Both the position numbers and the translations under genes were made by a program. Below, one piece after another: positions 7,536 to 14,508 of a stretch of 64,000 nucleotides of DNA. The first letter of the stretch is position 1, and each line of letters begins with the position of its first letter. Where the stretch lies: the NCBI GenBank assembly GCA_934481355.1, contig CAKSPH010000011.1, positions 3,536 through 67,535 on the forward strand, written 5' to 3'. The notes under the pieces are model-generated. The model was not told the DNA's origin. It did not search any database and saw only the letters and a program-made list of their open reading frames with translations. Source of the stretch: an uncultured Oscillospiraceae bacterium (GTDB lineage Bacteria; Bacillota; Clostridia; Oscillospirales; Ruminococcaceae).

Positions 7536-9536
7536 CTATCTACGGTTCGCCCTGAAAAGGAAGGCAAACATCAATCCCGCGGCAATTACTCCTGCGCTGA
7601 CAAGCAGACTGACCAGCCCTGTCGGAGTTCCGGAACTTTCCGTATCGCCCGGAGCGCCGGGGAAATCCTGCTGTCCGCCGCCAAAGCCGCCCGGCCGGAA
7701 ATCACTGTGGTTCTGGCTCTGGTCACTTGATTCTGATGTGGACTGCTTTCCTGATTCCTGCCGGGTATTTTCATTGCTGTCGGTCAAAGCTGTTTCGGGA
7801 TTGTCAGACACATCTGCAACAGAATCCACGTTATCGTCGCGGAGACGGGTATCCGGTGTACTGTCCTGCGAAGCGGCTGTATTATCCGGAAGTTCCGGCG
7901 GAGTCTGCCCGTCGCCTGCCTGAGGAGCCTGCATTCCCTCGGGAGGTTCGCCCGGGAATCCGCCAAATCCGGCGTTCCCGTTCCCGGGAGCGCCATTCTC
8001 CATTTGCTCGCCGCCCCGGCCTCCGCCCATTCCTCCCATAACGGAGATGTCTATAGCAGAGGTGTCAATAAGCGCGTCCGATGATTTCTGTGCGCTGTCG
8101 GTAGATGGTATCGTTCCGTCAAGCTGACCCGTAACGCTTTCTGCACGGAGCGCTACTACCTGAACCAGCATTTCAGCCGCTTCATTGTACTCATCGCTGG
8201 TGTAGAATGCATTAGGGTCGGTGCTTACAAGCTCGTCTATCTGACTTCTTATTCGGTCATATGTCTGCTGGAACACTCCCCCGCCGACATACTCATCGCA
8301 GAGTATCCTCAGATATTCGTGATACTTTGCAAGGTACTCCTCATTCGCAAGTATCTCGTCAAAAAACTGCGTACCGGAAAAAGGCGTATCGATCGCGTCA
8401 TTTACTGCTGTGGAGGTTGTTCCGTTCATTCCGCCGAACGACAGGTTATAATCCCACGGTATCAGGTTCAGCTTCCCGCCGCTCTCGTACAGATAATAGT
8501 TGTGAGCCATGTTCCCGCTCAGGCTGTCAAGATTCACCACAAATTCATGCGCCGCCATATATTTCAACAGGTTATCCATATCAAGGTACGATTCAATGCC
8601 GCTGCCCTCGGCAGCAGCTTTGAGCGCAGCCACAACGCGCCTGTGGTCTGATTTGCCGGTGCTTCCTATTTCTCCGTCCCAGATATCGGAATAGCTGTCG
8701 AGATCATCGTCCGTGTAATTCAGATCGGAACCCCCGGAGCTTCCGAAACCGCCAAATCCGCCCGGCATCCCGCCGCGGTCACGCTTCGTATCGTCCTGCT
8801 GACCTGAATTATCTGCGCTGTTCTGCTGTTCTGACGGAGGCGTGAAATCTCCGGAATCAGGTTTACCACCGTTTTCGCGCTTTTCCCCGTTGCCGCCGCC
8901 CATTTCCATAGAGTCAGGCTTATACAGCGCTCCGCTTACGGTGCCGTAGTTTCTCATCAGGAAGCTGTCCTCGACTGCTTCAAGTGCGAGGTACACTCCC
9001 CAGTACCCGCCGTTTACCGAGATCTTCGCGTAGTTGTAAAGGGAGCAGTCCGCGCCAAGATACGCGAACATATCGTAGGCTATCGCCTCTTTCATGTTGG
9101 TGGCGTCGGCGTAGTTGTTGTTGAGTATCAGCTTATCCAGCCCGAAACAGGTCTGTCCGTCAATGTAGTGGTCGAACTCCAGCTTGAAGCTGTAACGGTC
9201 GGTGGTCGGGTCGTTCACGATGGAGGAAAGGCTGGTATTCCCCTTAGGACGTATGGCAACACTGTAAAATGTGGTTCCGTTCACTACCACATCACATTTA
9301 CTGTATTCCTCGGCGGCGGCATTGTCCAGCATATCCTGCCAGTCGTCCTCGTCCATAAGGATATCTACCGTCATAATGCTGTCATGACTGAACAGCCTGG
9401 TTTCATACTGCATGGGAACTCCGCCGTCTGCCCCGGCAAACACCGTGCCGGAAAATATGCACAGCAGCAGGCTGACCGCAAGCGCGGCGGAGATCGCAGC
9501 TATTGCAATGCGTTCCGCGAGTTTTGTTCCTAGCAC
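7536..9536 (-). CDS. CotH-family protein-kinase-like protein, exported and C-terminally anchored
   Basis: A 666-residue CotH protein (spore-coat-H kinase fold; the B. subtilis member phosphorylates coat proteins with ATP). An N-terminal signal segment (about 10-34) is followed by MTVDILMDEDDWQDML, typical of CotH starts. The core has NNNYADATNMKEAIAYD and the metal-site region IPWDYNLSFGG. Two Gly/Pro/Asn-rich inserts (about 210-265 and 500-635) hold GGFGG-type repeats. A membrane helix (about 640-662) with a basic tail ends the protein, so the enzyme probably faces outward. GTG 9536 is the start, 6 nt after GGAGG. It is the last gene of the VTC-DUF4956-CotH operon. Substrate unknown. Confidence 0.88.
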   Translation of the reverse strand: MLGTKLAERIAIAAISAALAVSLLLCIFSGTVFAGADGGVPMQYETRLFSHDSIMTVDILMDEDDWQDMLDNAAAEEYSKCDVVVNGTTFYSVAIRPKGNTSLSSIVNDPTTDRYSFKLEFDHYIDGQTCFGLDKLILNNNYADATNMKEAIAYDMFAYLGADCSLYNYAKISVNGGYWGVYLALEAVEDSFLMRNYGTVSGALYKPDSMEMGGGNGEKRENGGKPDSGDFTPPSEQQNSADNSGQQDDTKRDRGGMPGGFGGFGSSGGSDLNYTDDDLDSYSDIWDGEIGSTGKSDHRRVVAALKAAAEGSGIESYLDMDNLLKYMAAHEFVVNLDSLSGNMAHNYYLYESGGKLNLIPWDYNLSFGGMNGTTSTAVNDAIDTPFSGTQFFDEILANEEYLAKYHEYLRILCDEYVGGGVFQQTYDRIRSQIDELVSTDPNAFYTSDEYNEAAEMLVQVVALRAESVTGQLDGTIPSTDSAQKSSDALIDTSAIDISVMGGMGGGRGGEQMENGAPGNGNAGFGGFPGEPPEGMQAPQAGDGQTPPELPDNTAASQDSTPDTRLRDDNVDSVADVSDNPETALTDSNENTRQESGKQSTSESSDQSQNHSDFRPGGFGGGQQDFPGAPGDTESSGTPTGLVSLLVSAGVIAAGLMFAFLFRANRR

Positions 9537-9547
9537 GGCGCACCTCC

Positions 9548-10219
9548 TCAGGACATATATTCGCCGTTGTAGCTTACAAGCGCCGCATTAGTCACGCCTT
9601 CAAGCTGAATCAGGCTGTTCACGAAATCCGTGGAGCTTCCGGTTATCCTGACCTCCGCGGTAAGCTCAATGCCGCTGGCGTTAACGGACTTGCTCTTGAC
9701 CACAAAGCGCTTTACGGAGCGGGAAACGAGATCCAGAGCCGCCTTTTCAGCCTCGTCGTTCCCGGCGTTTATCACAACAATATACGGAGTTTCAACGTGC
9801 TTCCTGTTCGCAAAGATCATCAGCACAATGCCGATGATAACGGAGCCTGCAATGGCAAGCGGGATCATTCCGGCGCCGATAACTATTCCTGCGGCAATAG
9901 CCCAGAAAAGGAAAACTATCTCCATCGGCTCCTTTATCGCCGTGCGGAATCTCACGATGGAAAGCGCTCCGACCATACCAAGGGAAAGAACTACATTCGA
10001 AGTTACCGCCATTATTACAAGGGTTGTCACCATTGAAAGCCCGATGAGTGAAAGCGCGAATCCGGTGGAATACATCACGCCGGTGAATGTTTTCTTGTAC
10101 ACAAGAAATATGAAAAGCCCGAGAGCAAGCGCAAACGCTAGTCCTATCAGGGTATCGAGCACTGAAAATTCTGTTACGCTTTCAAGAAAGCTGGACTTGA
10201 AAATATCGCTGAATGTCAT
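9548..10219 (-). CDS. DUF4956 membrane protein
   Basis: A 223-residue DUF4956 protein. Helices are visible at about 22-42, 50-72, 80-90 and 105-137, with the family motif SLGMVGALSIVRFRTAIKEP between them. The last 85 residues form a soluble, ferredoxin-like cytoplasmic domain with VVINAGNDEAEKAALDLV. Function is not established. Family members often lie beside VTC polyphosphate polymerase genes, as here: 12 bp after the VTC gene and 11 bp before the CotH gene. It may move a substrate or couple the cytoplasmic polymerase to the outside enzyme, but that is inference. GGAGGTTT precedes the ATG. Confidence 0.9.
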   Translation of the reverse strand: MTFSDIFKSSFLESVTEFSVLDTLIGLAFALALGLFIFLVYKKTFTGVMYSTGFALSLIGLSMVTTLVIMAVTSNVVLSLGMVGALSIVRFRTAIKEPMEIVFLFWAIAAGIVIGAGMIPLAIAGSVIIGIVLMIFANRKHVETPYIVVINAGNDEAEKAALDLVSRSVKRFVVKSKSVNASGIELTAEVRITGSSTDFVNSLIQLEGVTNAALVSYNGEYMS

Positions 10220-10231
10220 TGTAAACCTCCG

Positions 10232-10918
10232 TTATCCGAATCTGCGGCAGGCTCCGTATTTGGAGAATGCCTGCTGTCTTATTCCGTCCGTCTGAATTAT
10301 GTCCGATATTATGCCCGGCAGGAAATCGTCGTACTTGACCTCCATTATCATCTCCCCGGGGTCGTCACAGGCGCTGATGTCGCTGCGGCTTCCGAGCAGC
10401 TCACGGCTGAACATCGTGGTGCGTACGTTCATGTCGAATGTCACGCGGACATTCCCGGGGCCGTAGATGTATGGCTCCCGCTCGTAGCTGACAAGCACCC
10501 TCGGCCGCAGGAGCTGGGTCTGCATTTTGCTGAGAAGCTCCTTTAACAGCGCGCCGCTTCCCTCGATTTCGGACAGATCCCCGGAAAGCATCCTCCGGCA
10601 GTCATCGTATGAAATATACTCCGCGCACTTCATGCACAGCCCGTGGTGCTTTATTTTTTTCTCGAGGGTCAGGCTGTGCGTGTCGTCATTATAATATCGT
10701 ATTCGGAACTTTTCCCGCCGGGATATTCCGTTGACCTTTTCGCGAAGCGCCTTATCGTCGCAGTTGTCGAAATATATGCTGTGTATCGCATATCTTCCGC
10801 TGTCATCGGTGTGCGGGTCGGACTTCATTACAAGACTGAGCCTGCTCCGCAGTGCGAGAAAATCGGCATATCCTATCGAGTATTTCAGCTCGTGCCTGTA
10901 TCTTGGCTGTTTTTCCAT
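10232..10918 (-). CDS. VTC-domain polyphosphate polymerase
   Basis: A 228-residue stand-alone VTC domain, the tunnel-shaped fold that makes polyphosphate from ATP in yeast Vtc4. Expected features: RHELKYSI at the start, IYFDN, the basic strand REKFRIRYYN (phosphate-binding arginines), LTLEKKIKHHG (lysines), RVLVSYEREPY, and MEVKYDDFLP near the end with the metal-binding Glu. There is no SPX or membrane domain, so it is probably cytoplasmic and recruited by DUF4956. It is the first gene of the three-gene operon and starts 7 nt after AAAGGAG. A repeat-bearing, -35-less promoter lies directly upstream. Confidence 0.9.
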   Translation of the reverse strand: MEKQPRYRHELKYSIGYADFLALRSRLSLVMKSDPHTDDSGRYAIHSIYFDNCDDKALREKVNGISRREKFRIRYYNDDTHSLTLEKKIKHHGLCMKCAEYISYDDCRRMLSGDLSEIEGSGALLKELLSKMQTQLLRPRVLVSYEREPYIYGPGNVRVTFDMNVRTTMFSRELLGSRSDISACDDPGEMIMEVKYDDFLPGIISDIIQTDGIRQQAFSKYGACRRFG

Positions 10919-10947
10919 AGCGGTTCTCCTTTCGTGTTTATGTTAGA

Positions 10948-11004
10948 ATTTTACCGCCGCAAGCTGAAATCCACCTGAAATTCAATCTGAAATTAACGTG
11001 AAAT
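10948..11004 (-). promoter_or_regulatory. Activator-type promoter of the VTC-DUF4956-CotH operon
   Basis: On the minus strand the -10 is TAAAAT (10948-10953). No -35 hexamer is present; AGGTGG occupies its place. Four direct repeats, read on the + strand as (C/G)TGAAAT, start at 10964, 10975, 10987 and 10998, one helical turn apart (11, 12, 11 bp). The first begins exactly 10 nt from the -10. This is how OmpR/PhoB-type boxes replace a -35. The same layout recurs at 12948-12991. Confidence 0.75.
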
Positions 11005-11046
11005 TTACATAAATCTGACCTGCCGGAATCCGACAGGTCAGATAAT

Positions 11047-12249
11047 TTATATATTTACTCTGAATATCACCTGGTCGCCGTCATGGAGCCGCGCAGATAT
11101 CTTCCCGCCGTGCGCTTCGGCTATCTCCTTTGCGGCGGCGAGTCCAAGACCGCTCCCGGGGCTGCTGCGCGACTTGTCCGAGCGGTAGAACCTCTCGAAA
11201 AAATGCGGAAGCTCATCGTTCTCTATTCCGGTGCACCTGTTCTCAGCTGAAAGCTCCGCATGACGGCCCTGCCGCTTTACTCTGAGCGTTATCGTACTTC
11301 CGGGATCGGAATATTTCATAGCGTTGTCAAGCAATATGGAGGTAAGCTTCTGGAACGCTCCCATATCCCCGACTATTCTGACATCATCGTCAATGTCCAT
11401 CTCAAGGCGCTTTCCGGCGGCATTCGCGGTCATGGTGAACGCCTCGGCGATTTCCCATGCGGCGTCAGACAGGGAAAATTCGGCGCGCTCGCGGAAGGGC
11501 TGTTCCTCGGATAATCTTGACAGCATAACCAGCTCGTTCACCAGCCCCGAGAGCCGCTCCGACTGGCGGCGGATATTCTCGACCCACTCGTTGCCGGGTA
11601 TCTCAATATCGAGTACGTCCGCACTTGTAGAAATCGCGGTTATCGGAGTTTTCAGCTCATGCCCGGCGTCGGTTATAAAGCGCTTCTGCTGCTCGATATT
11701 CCGCACAAACGGCTCTGTTACGCGCTTAGAGAATACCCCAACAAGCACCCCGACCGCGGCAAGACAGATAAGCCCCACTCCGCATGACACAACAAGCAGC
11801 GTACGCATGAAACCCTGCTCCTGCGAGATATTCAGGAAAATGAGCCGGCTGCCTCTCGCCGTGCCCTGAACAAGAAACCGGTACTCCCCTATGCTCCCTT
11901 TTTCCCTGCCGGAAGCGAATATTTTCCGGGCGTATTCCTCCGCCTGTTCTTCGGTGACGCTCTTCACGAAATCTGTATTCAGGGAGTATATCGAACCGTC
12001 CCCGGAAACGTCAACCGTAAAATACCGCATCATGTAGCGCATTTCCGGGGAACCGCCAAACGGCTTTCCGCCGTGGTCGTCAGGAGGTTCCATATCGTCA
12101 TGCTGCGCGAACATCATCAGAGTGTTGTCAGTGCGGTCGGTGGTTACAACGTAGTTCCACATATTTATCCCGAAAATCAGCACGGCAAGGACTGCGCTCA
12201 CCGCCGCCAGCGCCGAAAGGACGAATCTCCTGCGGAGCTTTTTCAGCAT
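11047..12249 (-). CDS. Sensor histidine kinase of the VTC-linked two-component system
   Basis: A 400-residue membrane kinase. TM1 spans about 10-30. The sensor domain (about 31-150) holds a His/Asp/Met-rich strip near residues 48-75 (FAQHDDMEPPDDHGG, MRYMMRYF). TM2 spans about 152-174. HisKA follows with H197 in GHELKTP, then HATPase_c with N box LLDNAMKYS, G1 DPGS and G2 GSGLGL. Its start lies inside the regulator gene (7-nt overlap), with GGAGGTG at the regulator's end. It ends 128 bp before the polyphosphate operon and is read in the same direction. The signal is unknown; the His/Asp/Met strip could bind metal or cationic peptides. Confidence 0.93.
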   Translation of the reverse strand: MLKKLRRRFVLSALAAVSAVLAVLIFGINMWNYVVTTDRTDNTLMMFAQHDDMEPPDDHGGKPFGGSPEMRYMMRYFTVDVSGDGSIYSLNTDFVKSVTEEQAEEYARKIFASGREKGSIGEYRFLVQGTARGSRLIFLNISQEQGFMRTLLVVSCGVGLICLAAVGVLVGVFSKRVTEPFVRNIEQQKRFITDAGHELKTPITAISTSADVLDIEIPGNEWVENIRRQSERLSGLVNELVMLSRLSEEQPFRERAEFSLSDAAWEIAEAFTMTANAAGKRLEMDIDDDVRIVGDMGAFQKLTSILLDNAMKYSDPGSTITLRVKRQGRHAELSAENRCTGIENDELPHFFERFYRSDKSRSSPGSGLGLAAAKEIAEAHGGKISARLHDGDQVIFRVNI

Positions 12250-12917
12250 TGCGGCACCTCCAGGGAATATCCAGCGCCGCGCACCGTGCGAAGCTCAATA
12301 TCCGAACCTATTCCGCGGAGCTTCCTGCGCAGGAAGCCTATGTAAGTCCACACGACATCGCTTGACGTGTCGCTGTCGAAGCCCCACACCCTGTCCATGA
12401 TGAATTCCGTAGAGAATATTCTGTGCGGATTTCGCATGAAAAGCTCCATTATCTGAAATTCCTTGTTATTGAGCTGCACCGTACCCTGGCAGCTCAGCTC
12501 GTAGGTGTCGCAAGAGAGCTTCGTTGAACCGCAGACTATTTCCGGGGAAATATAGCTTCCGCTCCGTCTGGAGAGCGCCTTTACCCGGGCTATGAATTCC
12601 GCTGTGGCAAAGGGCTTAGGCAGATAATCGTCCGCGCCGGCATTAAGCCCGGCGACCCTGTCCTCTATCTCGGCTTTCGCCGTGAGGAGCATTACAGGAG
12701 TACGGTCTCCGGAGGCGCGTATTGCTTTCAGCACCTCTATTCCATCGAGCCTGGGCATCATTATGTCCAGCACGATAACGTCGTATTTCCCGACATTCAG
12801 GAAGTCAAGGGCTTCCCTGCCGTCTGCGGCTGTGTCTACCGTGAATTTACTGCGCTCCAGCAGCGCCCGGAGCGCCTTTGAAATCATTACCTCGTCCTCA
12901 GCTATTAGTACTCTCAT
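12243..12917 (-). CDS. OmpR-family response regulator of the VTC-linked system
   Basis: A 224-residue regulator. The receiver domain has acidic pocket EDE (7-9), phospho-acceptor D51 in VLDIMMP and the conserved Lys in LPKPF. A winged-helix Trans_reg_C domain (about 130-222) ends GAGYSLEV. The gene precedes and overlaps its kinase gene. Direct repeats upstream of its own promoter match those before the VTC operon in motif and distance to the -10, suggesting autoregulation plus control of the polyphosphate genes. The cognate site is inferred, not shown. Confidence 0.94.
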   Translation of the reverse strand: MRVLIAEDEVMISKALRALLERSKFTVDTAADGREALDFLNVGKYDVIVLDIMMPRLDGIEVLKAIRASGDRTPVMLLTAKAEIEDRVAGLNAGADDYLPKPFATAEFIARVKALSRRSGSYISPEIVCGSTKLSCDTYELSCQGTVQLNNKEFQIMELFMRNPHRIFSTEFIMDRVWGFDSDTSSDVVWTYIGFLRRKLRGIGSDIELRTVRGAGYSLEVPQC

Positions 12918-12947
12918 ATTACGCCGCCTTTCATCTGTTCTGATTCA

Positions 12948-12991
12948 AGTATAATACGCCACCCTGAAAACCAGTTGAAAAAAACTGAAAA
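12948..12991 (-). promoter_or_regulatory. Activator-type promoter of the regulator-kinase operon
   Basis: Minus-strand -10 TATACT (12948-12953) with no -35. Boxes read on the + strand as (C/T)TGAAAA begin at 12964, 12975 and 12985. The -10 to first box distance is 10 nt, identical to the VTC operon promoter. Confidence 0.7.
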
Positions 12992-13006
12992 ATCATATGA
13001 TCTGCA

Positions 13007-13030
13007 AAAATCCCCCGGAGTGACCGGGGG
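13007..13030 (-). terminator. Terminator of the choloylglycine hydrolase-membrane protein operon
   Basis: Stem CCCCCGG (13012-13018) with CCGGGGG (13024-13030), loop of 5, followed on the minus strand by ATTTTTG. Confidence 0.88.
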
Positions 13031-13035
13031 AAAAT

Positions 13036-13443
13036 TCAGCTTTCTGGTCTGGTGAGCCTGTTCACCGCAAGAAAAACCAGAGATATCCATACAGACCCTG
13101 CCACCATAAAAATCGGGTAGAACGGAGTAATTACCATCACTATCGGAGAATACCCCTGATTCCAGCGGATAAGCTCGTTTACGCCGAATATCACTGCAAA
13201 GGTAAGAGCAGTAATATTGACCGGAAGAAGCACGAACAGAAAATAGTACAGCGGATCTGCTCCGCGCCGTGATTCTGCGCCGCGCTCCATTACCGACAGG
13301 AACACGCCGAACCCCGCTGCCGCCAAAGCCCATATTACGGCGCCGTACGACGTGCACCATGCAAACAGTCCGATAATAGTTAAGATAAGCTGACCCAAGC
13401 CGTTTACTATGGCGTCAAAAATATATGTCCGTGCTGCTTTCAT
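13036..13443 (-). CDS. Small unknown membrane protein (four helices)
   Basis: A 135-residue protein with about four hydrophobic helices (near 12-30, 33-50, 66-88 and 98-124). The longest polar link, MERGAESRRGADP, lies between helices 2 and 3. I recognise no family. ATG 13443 has GGAGG 6 nt upstream and lies 17 bp after the hydrolase stop, so the two are co-transcribed from 14480-14508. It could be an accessory or transport partner of the hydrolase, but nothing in the sequence proves this. An overlapping frame (12914-13360) is rejected as a shadow. Confidence 0.8.
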   Translation of the reverse strand: MKAARTYIFDAIVNGLGQLILTIIGLFAWCTSYGAVIWALAAAGFGVFLSVMERGAESRRGADPLYYFLFVLLPVNITALTFAVIFGVNELIRWNQGYSPIVMVITPFYPIFMVAGSVWISLVFLAVNRLTRPES

Positions 13444-13460
13444 AAAGCACCTCCGTACTG

Positions 13461-14435
13461 TCAGTTCTGCCAGAGAATGTCCTCTTTCCGGAGCATGGGA
13501 TAATGCGTGAGCTTTTCGCCGTCAAGGTCTGCACGATGCATATCCACGGCGGTTATCCTGCGGTTTAGATACGTCGTGTAGTAATACACTCCGGTCTGAG
13601 CGTTCCAGCAGGAGGTGTATATGGTTATCTCGTATTTTCCCTCCGCGACCTCGCAGCAGCCGCGCGACTGCTCCACTGAGCCGAGAATATGGAAGAACTG
13701 CCCCACGCTCCCCTCCTCGGAGGAATCGGAGAGCGCGTTCATCTTCGTGAATGCGACACGGGCAAACCTCGAAGCGGAGGAAAGGTCCCCCGGAAGCCCG
13801 AGGGCGCCCATTCCACGGCTGTACTGACTCAGCGGGAGTCTGTCAGAAAACTGATTCTGCGGGTCCTTAGGCGAGAGCTTCATATAGTTGTTCAGCATAA
13901 ACATCTGCTGTTCAAAGGGCGGGTTGTTGGTCAGCACTCCGACGGGGTTCTCATAGACGTGAAGTCCGCTTTCGGTGGATTCCACAACGATGGAGCCGGA
14001 TCTGTCAGCTATTATCCAGTGGAGCTGAGCCGTCGGGAAATTCCCGCTGAACGGAGTCCCGACAAGATTCATCGCCCCGATGAGCTCCCTGGCCTGCGAA
14101 AGGTCGGCGCACTGTGAGAGCACCCACGGGATAAACTCGAACTGAGCCACGTTACGTCTGCCGTCCTGAGGCTCAGCGTAACGCGCGTTTCCCACGAAAT
14201 TCAGCCCCGCCATGCCGAGCCCCTTTTCGTTTACCGCGTCGTAATAAAGCGGGTAACCCTCCGCGATATGCGCCATTCCGATAATTGCGTAATGGCTTTC
14301 AAGACTTCCGTCATGCCGGAAATTGAACGGATAGTTCCGGGGAGTTATCGTTATCTCCTCGCCGTATGAAAATTCGTAATCCAGAGTTCTGCCCATATAG
14401 AAGCATTCCGTCTGGTAGGTTGCCGCTGTGCACAT
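13461..14435 (-). CDS. Choloylglycine hydrolase family enzyme (bile salt hydrolase / penicillin V acylase type)
   Basis: A 324-residue N-terminal-nucleophile hydrolase that cleaves linear amide C-N bonds. ATG 14435 was chosen because the next codon is the catalytic Cys2 (MCTAATY), freed when Met1 is removed; AAAGGAG lies 8 nt upstream. Other active-site positions are present: GRTLDYE (Arg and Asp), LNFVGNA (Asn), LTNNPPF (Asn) and SASRFARV (Arg). Length matches BSH and PVA. The sequence alone does not separate bile salt, penicillin V or acyl-homoserine-lactone substrates. No signal peptide, so it is cytoplasmic. It fits a gut habitat and shares an operon with a small membrane protein. Confidence 0.9.
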   Translation of the reverse strand: MCTAATYQTECFYMGRTLDYEFSYGEEITITPRNYPFNFRHDGSLESHYAIIGMAHIAEGYPLYYDAVNEKGLGMAGLNFVGNARYAEPQDGRRNVAQFEFIPWVLSQCADLSQARELIGAMNLVGTPFSGNFPTAQLHWIIADRSGSIVVESTESGLHVYENPVGVLTNNPPFEQQMFMLNNYMKLSPKDPQNQFSDRLPLSQYSRGMGALGLPGDLSSASRFARVAFTKMNALSDSSEEGSVGQFFHILGSVEQSRGCCEVAEGKYEITIYTSCWNAQTGVYYYTTYLNRRITAVDMHRADLDGEKLTHYPMLRKEDILWQN

Positions 14436-14479
14436 TTCTATCACTCCTTTATAAAAGTATTCCCTGTTTCGTATAAAGT

Positions 14480-14508
14480 ATTATAGCACATCTGCGGCGT
14501 AACGTCAA
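14480..14508 (-). promoter_or_regulatory. Promoter of the choloylglycine hydrolase operon
   Basis: Minus-strand TTGACG (14503-14508), 17-nt spacer, TATAAT (14480-14485). The -35 overlaps the stop codon of the upstream 921-residue gene. Confidence 0.85.

Noticed and set aside
12914..13360. 148-codon frame overlapping the small membrane protein at 13036-13443
   Set aside because: No ribosome binding site, unusual composition (Arg/Cys-rich), and it conflicts with a frame that has a good site, operon spacing and clear membrane helices.
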